This document shows positions 31,650 through 38,364 of a DNA stretch of 38,364 nucleotides, piece after piece (positions within the stretch are counted from its first letter, which is position 1; the number at the start of each line of letters is the position of its first letter). A program made the position numbers and the translations under genes. The stretch lies in assembly GCA_020723085.1 (NCBI GenBank), contig DYJN01000006.1, positions 1-38,364 of the forward strand, written 5' to 3'. This DNA comes from Arcobacter sp. GTDB taxonomy: Bacteria; Acidobacteriota; Terriglobia; Bryobacterales; Bryobacteraceae. A model generated the notes under the pieces. That model was not told where the DNA came from. It saw nothing but the letters and a program-made list of their open reading frames with translations, and ran no database searches.

Positions 31650-32370
31650 ACAGGAGGAACTCCTTGTTGCCCTCGGCGCCCGTGATGGGGCTTTCGATGA
31701 CCCCGCAGGAGAAGCCCAGTTGCTCGGCGGCCGAGCGGACGCGCTCGACCGCTGCCGCATGCACCGCCGGGTCCCGGACGATGCCGCCCTTGCCCACCTG
31801 GCCGCGGCCGGCTTCGAACTGCGGCTTCACCAGAATGACGAACTCGCGCGGCGGCGCAAGCAGTGACGCGAGGGAAGGCAGCACGAGAGTGGCGGAAATG
31901 AAACTCACGTCGCAGACTGCAAACTGAACGTCTTCGCCGATGATAGCGCGGCTCAGGAACCGCGCGTTGACGCCCTCGTGAAGCACCACCCTCGCATCGG
32001 AACGCAGCCTGTAATGGAGCTGTCCCTTCCCCACATCCACGGCGTGGACCCGGAGCGCGCCGCGCGCCAGCAGCACCTCCGTGAATCCGCCCGTGGAGCA
32101 GCCGGCGTCAAGGCAGACCCGCCCCGCGGGGTCGATGCGCCAGTGGTCGAGCGCGGCGATCAGCTTCAGAGCCCCGCGGCTCACCCAGGGGAAGGGTTCG
32201 ACGATTTCGATGGCTGCGCCATCGTCCACCAGGGCGCCGGGCTTGTCCACCAGTTGTCCGGACACCCTCACGGCGCCAGCCAGCAGCAGGGCGCGCGCCT
32301 TCTCGCGGGAAGGAACCAGGGCGCGGTCCAGCAGGAGCAGGTCGATGCGGCGGCGCGGCACGAGAGTCAC
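31609..32370 (-). CDS. tlyA: TlyA-family rRNA 2'-O-methyltransferase
   Basis: This 253-residue protein has an N-terminal S4 RNA-binding domain (RIDLLLLDRALVPSREKARALLLAGAVRV) and an FtsJ-like Rossmann methyltransferase (VCLDAGCSTGGFTEVLL; VKPQFEAGR). TlyA methylates 2'-OH of cytidines in 16S and sometimes 23S rRNA. The start is GTG at 32370, overlapping the ispA stop as GTGA. About 12 residues extend past the usual GNKEFLLY end, within the overlap with nadK. Confidence 0.93.
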   Translation of the reverse strand: MTLVPRRRIDLLLLDRALVPSREKARALLLAGAVRVSGQLVDKPGALVDDGAAIEIVEPFPWVSRGALKLIAALDHWRIDPAGRVCLDAGCSTGGFTEVLLARGALRVHAVDVGKGQLHYRLRSDARVVLHEGVNARFLSRAIIGEDVQFAVCDVSFISATLVLPSLASLLAPPREFVILVKPQFEAGRGQVGKGGIVRDPAVHAAAVERVRSAAEQLGFSCGVIESPITGAEGNKEFLLYGFDPHGRHHRQA

Positions 32371-33251
32371 GAAGTGCGGTCCACGATGAGATCGGCGATC
32401 TGCCGGAGCCGCAGCGCGCCGCCGCCAAAAACGGCCAGAGCCTGATGCGCCAGCGTCCGCTGCTGCTCCGCCATGCGGCGCGAGGCGTCCAGCCCGTAGA
32501 CCGCGGGGAACGTGATCTTATGCTGGGCGGCGTCCTTGCCGGCGGTCTTGCCGAGCTGCTCGGAGGTTTGCGTGACGTCGAGGATGTCGTCGACGATCTG
32601 GAAGGCGAGCCCGATGTGCTCTCCGAACCGTGAGAGCGCGTCGAGCTGCGCGGGCGCCGCCCCGGCGTGCATCGCGCCGAGCCGCAGGGAGCACCTCAAC
32701 AGGGCGCCCGTCTTGGCGCGGTGAATCCTCTCCAGCAGTTCTGCCGTGGGCGTCTGGTTCTCGCCCTCCAGGTCATGCACCTGCCCGGCGATCATGCCTC
32801 CCACCGTGCCCGCGGCGTGCGCCAGCTCCGCCACCAGCGCGGCGGAGCCCGCGCGGGCGAGCGCCTCGAAGGCATAGGTAAGGAGCGCGTCCCCGGCCAG
32901 GATCGCCATCGCCTCGCCAAACACTTTGTGGGAAGTGGCGCGTCCGCGGCGCAGGTCGTCGTTATCGAGCGCCGGCAGATCGTCGTGGATCAGCGAATAG
33001 GCGTGGATCAGCTCAAGCGAGCACGCCACGTCTTCGATCCCATCGACGTCCGCGCCCGCCACCGCGCGGGCCGCTTCCAGGCAGAGGATGGGGCGGATGC
33101 GCTTCCCGCCGGCGAAGACCGAGTAGCGCATGGCGCGGTGGATCGTCTCCGGCGGCTCGGATTCCGGGGGCAGCAGGCGGTCCAGGGCGGCATCGATGCG
33201 CTGCGCCTGCGCGGCCAGGTATTGGGAAAGGGGCAAAACGGAAGATGTCAT
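32367..33251 (-). CDS. ispA: Short-chain polyprenyl diphosphate synthase (IspA-like)
   Basis: This 294-residue all-helical prenyltransferase makes farnesyl or geranylgeranyl diphosphate from IPP and an allylic primer. The first aspartate-rich motif is LIHDDLPALDNDDLRRG, with two residues inserted between the aspartate pairs as in bacterial FPP synthases. The second is IVDDILD. GGKRIRPIL is the IPP-binding region. Both ends overlap neighbours (xseB ATGA, tlyA GTGA). dxs, which often follows, is absent. Confidence 0.94.
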   Translation of the reverse strand: MTSSVLPLSQYLAAQAQRIDAALDRLLPPESEPPETIHRAMRYSVFAGGKRIRPILCLEAARAVAGADVDGIEDVACSLELIHAYSLIHDDLPALDNDDLRRGRATSHKVFGEAMAILAGDALLTYAFEALARAGSAALVAELAHAAGTVGGMIAGQVHDLEGENQTPTAELLERIHRAKTGALLRCSLRLGAMHAGAAPAQLDALSRFGEHIGLAFQIVDDILDVTQTSEQLGKTAGKDAAQHKITFPAVYGLDASRRMAEQQRTLAHQALAVFGGGALRLRQIADLIVDRTS

Positions 33252-33526
33252 TTTTGTTCCGGGCCGAAGGGCTGGGGAATCACCTTCTGGCCCCGCTTCA
33301 GGAGGGTTTCAATGCGCGTTTCGGCTTCCACCAGCTGGCGGCGGCAGGTCTCGGAAAGCTGTACGCCTTTCTCGAACAGTTCCAGGGCGCGCTCGAGCGG
33401 CACGCCGGGCTGCTCCAGCTCGTTGATGATCTGCTGGAGTTCCGCCAGCGACTTCTCGAACGGAACCTCGGGAGTTTTCTGTTCGCCCGCTTTGTGTTTT
33501 TCGTGCTCTGCGGCCATTGGCTCCAT
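33248..33526 (-). CDS. xseB: Exodeoxyribonuclease VII small subunit (XseB)
   Basis: This 92-residue helical protein has the XseB signature: FEKSLAELQQIINELEQPGVPLERALELFEKGVQL, then CRRQLVEAETRIETLL. It coats the large subunit XseA to form exonuclease VII, which degrades single-stranded DNA. xseA is not in the window. Starts at ATG 33526 or 33517 are both possible. The former lies one base from the transporter stop. Placement before ispA is conserved across many bacteria. Confidence 0.94.
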   Translation of the reverse strand: MEPMAAEHEKHKAGEQKTPEVPFEKSLAELQQIINELEQPGVPLERALELFEKGVQLSETCRRQLVEAETRIETLLKRGQKVIPQPFGPEQK

Positions 33527-33527
33527 T

Positions 33528-35015
33528 TTACGATTCACCGGCGGCCGCGCCATTGCGGGCGGAGAGCCGCGCAACGGGCCGCACCAGCAGGAAGAGAACT
33601 CCGGCGGCGGCAAGCGTGAGGATCGCCAGAGTCCGGAAGAGATCGAAAGGCGGCAGGCGCCCGTAGAACGACGCAAGGCGCCCCGCCAGGTAATTGCCCA
33701 TCGACAGCGACAGGAACCAGACGCCCATCATGAGCCCGGCGACGCGCGCCGGCGCCAGCCGCGTCATCGCGCTCAGCCCCACGGGACTCAGCAGCAGCTC
33801 GCCGAAGGTGTGCAGCAGGTAAGTCCCCACCAGCCACATCGGGCTGACCAGAACGCCGGTGGCGGAGCGGCGGCTCGCTTCCATCATCAGGACAAATCCC
33901 CCCGCGGCGCAGACCATCGCCAGCGCAAACTTGGCCACGGACGACGGCTGCCGCTCTCCCAGGCGGATCCAGATCCAGGCGAACACGGCGGCGAAGCAGA
34001 TGATGAAGGCGGCGTTCAGCGACTGATACCAGCTCGCGGGAAACGCGAAGCCCAGCAGCACGTTGTCGGTGTGATTCTTGGCAAACAGGTTGAGCGACGA
34101 GCCCGCCTGCTCGAATGCCGCCCAGAACAGCGCCGATCCGCAGAAAAGGACGGCGACCACGGCAAGCCGCCGGCGCTCGCCCGGCGTCCAGCCGCCGCCA
34201 AGAAACATCCAGGCGAAAAGACCAAGCGTGGTGAGGGCAAGCACGGCGCCCGCGGAGTCCACGAGGAGCTGCACGCTGACCGTGATGACGCCGGACAGAT
34301 GCAGCGCCGGCACGGCTGCTCCCGCGAGAGCGCATCCCAGCACGGCGCGGCGGAAGTTGCGCCGCCATCGAAGTCCGGCTTCCGGAGTAGGCGGCTCCAC
34401 AGGACGCTGCCCCGCCGCGCCGAGCCGTGGAAGCCCGCGCCAGAAGGTAAGCGCGCCGACAGCCATGCCGAGCCCTGCGAGCGCGAAACCGAGCCGGTAG
34501 TTGACGCGCTCCCCCACCCAGCCGCAGGCCAGCGGCGCCAGCGTGGCGCCGATGTTGATGCCCATGTAAAAAAGGGAGAATCCGGACTCCCGGCGCGGAT
34601 CTTGCTGCGGGTAAAGCTGCCCGACAATGGTCGAGATGTTGGGCTTGAGCAGTCCCGTGCCCGCGACGACGATGGCGAGCCCCGCAAAGAATGCCGCGTT
34701 CGAGGGAATGGCCAGCGTGAGATAGCCCGCCGCGATCAGCATGCCGCCCGACAGCACGCTGCGCTGCTGCCCGAGGATGCGGTCCGCGATCCAGCCCCCG
34801 GGCAGGCTCGCCATATAAACGCTGGCCGTGTAAAGACCGTAAATCGCGTAGGCGCGCGAGGGATCCAGCCCCAGTCCGCCCGCCGCGGCGGCGGCGGTCA
34901 TGAACAGCACGAGGATGGCGCGCATTCCGTAATAGCCGAAGCGCTCCCACAGTTCGGTGAAGAACAGCGTGGAGAGCCCGGCGGGGTGGCCGAAGAAGCG
35001 GGTGTCCTGGGTCAT
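33528..35015 (-). CDS. POT-family proton-coupled peptide transporter
   Basis: This 495-residue major-facilitator protein has 12-14 membrane segments. The POT signature ELWERFGYYGMRAILVLF is the ExxERxxYYG proton-coupling motif near residue 22. GKxxxI-like LLKPNISTIVGQLY and the FYMGINIGATLAPL stretch follow the family. It imports di- and tripeptides. The ATG at 35015 gives the family N-terminus; the frame extends upstream but without family character. In the same operon as an M14 carboxypeptidase and an amino-acid symporter, it suggests peptide scavenging. Confidence 0.93.
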   Translation of the reverse strand: MTQDTRFFGHPAGLSTLFFTELWERFGYYGMRAILVLFMTAAAAAGGLGLDPSRAYAIYGLYTASVYMASLPGGWIADRILGQQRSVLSGGMLIAAGYLTLAIPSNAAFFAGLAIVVAGTGLLKPNISTIVGQLYPQQDPRRESGFSLFYMGINIGATLAPLACGWVGERVNYRLGFALAGLGMAVGALTFWRGLPRLGAAGQRPVEPPTPEAGLRWRRNFRRAVLGCALAGAAVPALHLSGVITVSVQLLVDSAGAVLALTTLGLFAWMFLGGGWTPGERRRLAVVAVLFCGSALFWAAFEQAGSSLNLFAKNHTDNVLLGFAFPASWYQSLNAAFIICFAAVFAWIWIRLGERQPSSVAKFALAMVCAAGGFVLMMEASRRSATGVLVSPMWLVGTYLLHTFGELLLSPVGLSAMTRLAPARVAGLMMGVWFLSLSMGNYLAGRLASFYGRLPPFDLFRTLAILTLAAAGVLFLLVRPVARLSARNGAAAGES

Positions 35016-35043
35016 GGCCTGCGGGGGCGGACGCGGCGGCGGC

Positions 35044-35796
35044 TCATTGGGCCAGCCAGCCTCCGTCGATGACAATGTCGGTGCCGGTGATGAAGCGCGC
35101 CTGATCCGAACAAAGGTAAACGGCCAGCGCGCCGATGTCGTCCGGGCGCCCCCATTCGCCAAGCGGCAGCCGCGCGAGGAACGCGGCGTTGGCCTGCGGG
35201 TCGTTCATCAGCGCCGCGTTCATCTCCGTGGCGAAGGGGCCGGGGCTGATGCCGTTCACCGTGATGTGATGCGGCGCCAGCTCGAGGGCCAGAGCGCGCG
35301 TGAGCCCCAGCAGGCCGGCTTTGGAAGACGAATACGCCGCGCGGCCGGGCAGCGAAACGTGGCTCATGATCGACGTGAGATTCAGGATGCGGCCCCAGCC
35401 GTTCTGGATCATCTGCGGGATGAAGGCGCGGGCGCACAGGAAGGCGCTCGTCAGGTTGGAGTCGAGGACCCACCGCCACTCCTCCAGTGTGAACTCCGTG
35501 ACCGGCTTGCGCAGGTTGACCCCTGCATTGTTGACCAGGATGTGAGCCGGGCCAAGGTGCTCGGCCACATGCGCGGCCAGGCGCGCCACGTCCGCTTCCA
35601 GCGAAACGTCGGCGGGCGCCAGGATCGCGGCGGGGCCGCAGAGGCGGGCGGTCTCATCCAGCTTCTCGACGTCGCGCCCCACGCAGGCGACGCGGGCGCC
35701 GGCGCGCGCCAGCGCCACGGCGATCGAGCGGCCGAGGCCCCGCGAAGCTCCGGTGACGACGGCTGTACGGTTCAGCAGCGGTTGCGGGTCAGGCAT
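35044..35796 (-). CDS. Short-chain dehydrogenase/reductase
   Basis: This 250-residue classical SDR has a TGASRGLG nucleotide loop, the NNAG motif, a Ser in NLTSIMSH and YSSSK as the catalytic Tyr/Lys, plus a C-terminal ITGTDIVIDGGWLAQ. It resembles gluconate 5-dehydrogenase or 3-oxoacyl-ACP-reductase-like enzymes. A CVGRD after the second strand favours NADP, but the substrate cannot be fixed. It lies 10 bases after the PH-domain gene and 28 before the POT transporter. Confidence 0.9.
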   Translation of the reverse strand: MPDPQPLLNRTAVVTGASRGLGRSIAVALARAGARVACVGRDVEKLDETARLCGPAAILAPADVSLEADVARLAAHVAEHLGPAHILVNNAGVNLRKPVTEFTLEEWRWVLDSNLTSAFLCARAFIPQMIQNGWGRILNLTSIMSHVSLPGRAAYSSSKAGLLGLTRALALELAPHHITVNGISPGPFATEMNAALMNDPQANAAFLARLPLGEWGRPDDIGALAVYLCSDQARFITGTDIVIDGGWLAQ

Positions 35797-35806
35797 GGGA
35801 GAGAGT

Positions 35807-36250
35807 TCAGGAAGCTTGTTTTGACGAGCGCGAAAGCGCCAGAATGCGGTCGGCCACGGCCTGCGGCTCGTCTATGTCGCTGAGCCGGATGCCCCCGGAC
35901 TCCGCCGCGGACTCGATCTCGATGTCGCCGGTGCCCCACAGGCGCTGCCAGATCGAGCGGTGAACGGTGATTTTCTGGATCCGCTCCAGCGCCATCGTCG
36001 TGGCGTTCTGGCTGATGAGCCCTTCGCTCAGACGGAGCATGCCCTCCGCAACGGTCAGACGTGTGGACCACGAGCGGACATACAGGCGCAGGGGAAAAAT
36101 GAAGAAGACAAGCCCCGCCAGCAGCCATGCCCTCGGCGTATCGGGCGCGACAAAGAAGACATAACGCAGAAGCGCGCCAACCGGGATGAGGCACAGGACC
36201 AGCAGCGCGTGGGCCTGCCGCTGAGACGGGCGGAGAGTCAGATCATTCAC
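35807..36250 (-). CDS. Membrane protein with bacterial PH domain (YdbS-like)
   Basis: This 147-residue protein has two hydrophobic helices (about 15-32 and 39-55), then a bPH2 domain (about 60-145) with the family core ISQNATTMALERIQKITVHRSIWQRLWGTGDIEIESA. The start is GTG at 36250, with GGAG six bases upstream. An ATG at 36246 is out of frame. Such proteins sit in the inner membrane and their role is largely unknown. It appears to lead the long minus-strand operon. Confidence 0.85.
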   Translation of the reverse strand: MNDLTLRPSQRQAHALLVLCLIPVGALLRYVFFVAPDTPRAWLLAGLVFFIFPLRLYVRSWSTRLTVAEGMLRLSEGLISQNATTMALERIQKITVHRSIWQRLWGTGDIEIESAAESGGIRLSDIDEPQAVADRILALSRSSKQAS

Positions 36251-36269
36251 GGCTTTCTCCGACTGCCCT

Positions 36270-36280
36270 ATTGTATAGCA
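36270..36280 (-). promoter_or_regulatory. Possible promoter of the ten-gene minus-strand operon
   Basis: Read on the minus strand, TGCTATACAAT ends 19 bases before the GTG of the PH-domain gene. It offers TACAAT (36270-36275) or an extended TGCTATACA as a -10. No convincing -35 is seen. A Shine-Dalgarno GGAG lies between it and the GTG. Confidence 0.4.
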
Positions 36281-36314
36281 GCGCGCCGGCGCGTCCCTCG
36301 GCGTCCCGGGGGCA

Positions 36315-36344
36315 TTTACGCCGGGAACAGGAATCGGGTACTCT
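36315..36344 (+). promoter_or_regulatory. Probable promoter of the secreted-protein gene
   Basis: TTTACG (36315-36320) and TACTCT (36339-36344) are 18 bp apart. A start near 36351 gives a short 5' leader carrying GGAGG about 12 bases before the ATG at 36371. Confidence 0.4.
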
Positions 36345-36370
36345 CATGAGGAAGGAGGAATCCCGTTCGA

Positions 36371-37423
36371 ATGAGACTTCAGATCAGCGCTGTCCTGGCG
36401 CTCGCCCTTGTGCCGTGCGCCGCGGTGGCGGATTTCAGCTATCAGGAAAAGACGCAGGTGACTGGAGGAGCGCTGCTCAAGATGATGCGCTTCGTACCCG
36501 GCGCCGGCAAGATCAAGGAACCCCTTTACACCCAGGTTTACCTGCAGCAGAACCGCATGGCGAGGGTGTCGGACCGCGAGATCGACATCATCGACCTGAA
36601 CAAGGAGCTGATGCTGCACATCGACCTTGAGAAGAAAACCTACTCGTCGATCACGTTCGAAGAATACCGCAGGGCCGTTGCGGCGATGGCCGAGAAGATG
36701 GCCAGGCAGATGGGCAACAAGAACCAGCAGGTCATCGCGGATATGCGCTTTTCGGTCAAGGAAGGCGGGGAGAACAAGGTGATTCAGGGCCTGCCGGCCA
36801 AGCTGATGAAGCTCCATCTCGAGATGGATCTGAAGGACCAGCAATCCGGCCAGGCCATAACGACCACCATCGACGCGGATGAATGGCGGACCCCGAAGGT
36901 GGCCGGCTACGAGCAGCTTCAGGCGTTCTATGTGGCTCTCGCCGGGAAGGTCGGCATGGGGCCTGAATCCCTGCGGACCATGCAACTCGCCATGGGACAG
37001 GCGGGCACGGCCGAGGGCATGGCGCGGATGGCGAAGGAAGCGTCCAAGCTGGAGGGCGTGCCTCTGGTGCAGGTGACCCGCTTGATGGGCCTGGGCGCCG
37101 GCATCCCCGACATCGATATGCCAAGTGGAGCGCAGGCGGGCGGCGCGGCGACGGAGTCAGCCGCGGGCTCCGCGCTGAGCCGGCTGGGAAGGCTCGGCCG
37201 GTTGGGAGGCTTCGGCAGAAGGAAGAAGCCGGAAGAGCCGCCTCCCGCTCCCAAGAAAGCGGAGGAGGCCAAGATGGGGCCGTCCGTGCTCTTGGAAGCG
37301 ACGACCGAAAACTCCAACTTCTCCACAGCCGCCGTCGATCCCGGCAGGTTCGCCGTGCCGGCGGGCTTTAAGGAAGTGGAGCACGAGATGAAAAAAGTCT
37401 TGCGGGAAATGCAGAAGAAATAG
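36371..37423 (+). CDS. Secreted protein of unknown function
   Basis: This 350-residue protein has a signal peptide (MRLQISAVLALALVPCAAVA, cleavage before DFSY). The first 200 residues are a DUF4412-like, lipocalin/LolA-like pattern: alternating strands with VYLQQNRMARV, IIDLNKELMLHIDLEKKTYSSITFEEY and GLPAKLMKLHLEMDLK. Helices then lead to a low-complexity stretch with the repeat RLGRLGRLGGFGRRKK (about 274-289) and a proline/lysine-rich linker. It ends in VPAGFKEVEHEMKKVLREMQKK. A periplasmic lipid- or surface-related role is possible but unproven. It is a single-gene unit ending at a terminator. Confidence 0.8.
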   Translation: MRLQISAVLALALVPCAAVADFSYQEKTQVTGGALLKMMRFVPGAGKIKEPLYTQVYLQQNRMARVSDREIDIIDLNKELMLHIDLEKKTYSSITFEEYRRAVAAMAEKMARQMGNKNQQVIADMRFSVKEGGENKVIQGLPAKLMKLHLEMDLKDQQSGQAITTTIDADEWRTPKVAGYEQLQAFYVALAGKVGMGPESLRTMQLAMGQAGTAEGMARMAKEASKLEGVPLVQVTRLMGLGAGIPDIDMPSGAQAGGAATESAAGSALSRLGRLGRLGGFGRRKKPEEPPPAPKKAEEAKMGPSVLLEATTENSNFSTAAVDPGRFAVPAGFKEVEHEMKKVLREMQKK

Positions 37424-37445
37424 CATTCCCCTGGATGCATCGCGG

Positions 37446-37477
37446 GCGCCGGGCGCCATGCGTCCGGCGCTCCTTTT
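37446..37477 (+). terminator. Intrinsic terminator between the secreted-protein gene and the moxR gene
   Basis: GCGCCGG (37446-37452) pairs perfectly with CCGGCGC (37464-37470) across an 11-base loop. TCC and then TTTT (37474-37477) follow. It lies 23 bases after the stop codon and separates the AAA+ gene into its own unit. Confidence 0.65.
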
Positions 37478-37518
37478 GTCTGCGCACAGCAGCGCTTTTC
37501 CTGCGGGACAATGAAATC

Positions 37519-38337
37519 ATGGTGGTCGTCGTCGAAGGAGTGAGGCTGCACCTCAGCCATCCCGTCGAGTACGCGGCGGAGTGGATCGGACAGGAAGAGG
37601 TGATGCGGGAGCTGCTGGCCGCCTGGATGGCGCTCGGCGAAGACGACCTGCCGATGAACCCGCGCATCACCGGCAAGCCGGGCGTAGGCAAAACGACTCT
37701 CGCCTACGCCGCGGCGAAACGGCTCGGGCGCGAAGCCTACATCATGCAGGGCACGGTGGACACGCGGCCGGAAGACCTGATCGTGCAACCGGTCGTGGAA
37801 GGTCCTGGAACGCTGAAGTACGTGGCCTCGCCGCTGGCGACGGCGATGCTGCGGGGCGGCGTGGCGATTCTCGACGAGGCCAACCGGATGCCCGAGAAGA
37901 GCTGGGCCAGCCTGGCGCCGCTGCTGGATTCGCGGCGCTATGTGGAGAGCGTGGTGGCGGGCATCAAGATCCCGGCCCATCCGGAGTTCCGGCTGGTGTG
38001 CACGATGAACGAGGACGCCTCCACGTTTGACCTGCCGGAGTACATTTTCTCCCGTCTTCAGCCGCAAATTCACATCGATTTCCCTGAAGAATCCGAGGAA
38101 AAAGCCATCCTGCGGCAGAATCTTCCGATGGCGGAAGAAGACGTGATTTCACTGGTTTCGGAGTTTCTCCAGTCGGCGCACGGCTCCGACGAGCCTTATA
38201 CCGTACGGGACGGCATCCATGTGGGCCGCTATGCGATGCGGCTGCTGGAGGCGAAGCGGGCGCCGGACCTGGAGCACGCCATCCGCCACGCCATCCGGCA
38301 GGTGCTGGGTGAAGATGCGCTCCGCCATGTTCTCTGA
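37519..38337 (+). CDS. MoxR-type AAA+ ATPase
   Basis: This 272-residue AAA+ protein has Walker A TGKPGVGKTT (K58), Walker B AILDEANRM (D119/E120), sensor region VCTMNE and an arginine in FSRLQP. A C-terminal helical lid follows. MoxR proteins act as chaperones that insert metals or activate partner proteins, usually with a von Willebrand A-domain protein encoded next to them. The ATG at 37519 was chosen because upstream in-frame codons cross the terminator. A GACAAT (37507-37512) ends six bases before it, suggesting a leaderless transcript. A further gene overlaps its end. Confidence 0.9.
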   Translation: MVVVVEGVRLHLSHPVEYAAEWIGQEEVMRELLAAWMALGEDDLPMNPRITGKPGVGKTTLAYAAAKRLGREAYIMQGTVDTRPEDLIVQPVVEGPGTLKYVASPLATAMLRGGVAILDEANRMPEKSWASLAPLLDSRRYVESVVAGIKIPAHPEFRLVCTMNEDASTFDLPEYIFSRLQPQIHIDFPEESEEKAILRQNLPMAEEDVISLVSEFLQSAHGSDEPYTVRDGIHVGRYAMRLLEAKRAPDLEHAIRHAIRQVLGEDALRHVL

Positions 38338-38364
38338 CGCCGGAAAACTGGGGTTGCGGCGGGG
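38327..38364 (+). CDS. Start of a further gene, cut by the window edge
   Basis: An open frame starts at ATG 38327 (or in frame at 38315) and overlaps the moxR stop. It reads MFSDAGKLGLRRG to the window end. MoxR neighbours are often DUF58 or VWA-domain proteins, but nothing here identifies the product. Confidence 0.35.
   Translation, partial: MFSDAGKLGLRR

Noticed and set aside
32667-35072. 801-codon plus-strand frame across ispA, xseB and the peptide transporter
   Set aside because: It is opposite three recognised genes, with low-complexity Arg/Gly/His composition and no recognisable domain.

Overview
The window is GC-rich, densely packed bacterial chromosome. It looks like an Acidobacteriota member of the Solibacter/Bryobacter type. 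The clues are an LPS heptosyltransferase pair (so a Gram-negative envelope), secreted parallel beta-helix and sugar-isomerase-like proteins with Tat-like leaders, a long-form HisG, and high GC throughout. The taxonomy is inferred from gene style, not from a marker gene. I saw no rRNA, tRNA, CRISPR array, insertion sequence or phage gene. No stretch longer than about 230 bases lacks a gene.

Region 1 (1-8602, + strand) is a compact histidine operon, hisI-G-D-C-(HAD phosphatase)-B-H-F-A, followed by a DnaQ-type exonuclease and pyrD. Most junctions overlap as ATGA or are separated by a few bases, so translation is probably coupled. In front of hisI is a complete transcription attenuator: a 24-residue leader peptide with four consecutive His codons (five His in all), a 9-bp 1:2 hairpin with the consecutive His codons in or beside its loop, a 7-bp antiterminator pairing, and a 9-bp GC terminator followed by a T-run. 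The promoter sits so close to the leader ATG that the leader is probably translated from a leaderless mRNA. The HAD protein is the best candidate for histidinol-phosphate phosphatase. hisE is not in the window.

Region 2 (8612-14314, - strand) reads thiC, waaF (heptosyltransferase II), a degenerate RfaE2-like nucleotidyltransferase, a second GT9 heptosyltransferase, an isoprenylcysteine-methyltransferase-like membrane protein and a beta-CASP metallo-beta-lactamase RNase. thiC has no TPP riboswitch that I can find and no room for one behind its likely promoter.

Region 3 (14412-19594) holds a CoA-binding protein, a DegT-type PLP aminotransferase with a Tat-like leader, a secreted right-handed beta-helix protein, a convergent sugar-phosphate-isomerase-like TIM barrel, and a small protein with a barstar-like layout.

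Region 4 (19605-26358, + strand) is a regulated efflux operon. A TetR repressor follows two TAGC-N4-GCTA palindromes 31 bp apart. Next come an RND adaptor lipoprotein and a 1593-residue protein that joins a whole HAE1-type RND pump to a whole TolC-type channel across an internal signal-peptide-like segment. This fusion and the his attenuator are the two most striking items in the window.

Region 5 (26372-36250, - strand) is a probable ten-gene operon: PH-domain membrane protein, SDR oxidoreductase, POT peptide transporter, xseB, ispA, tlyA, nadK, dicarboxylate/amino-acid symporter, TIM-barrel isomerase-like protein and a secreted M14 metallopeptidase. It mixes a conserved housekeeping block (xseB-ispA-tlyA-nadK, without dxs) with peptide and amino-acid uptake.

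Region 6 (36315-38364, + strand) has a secreted protein of unknown function, an intrinsic terminator, a MoxR-type AAA+ ATPase and the first codons of a further gene cut by the window edge.
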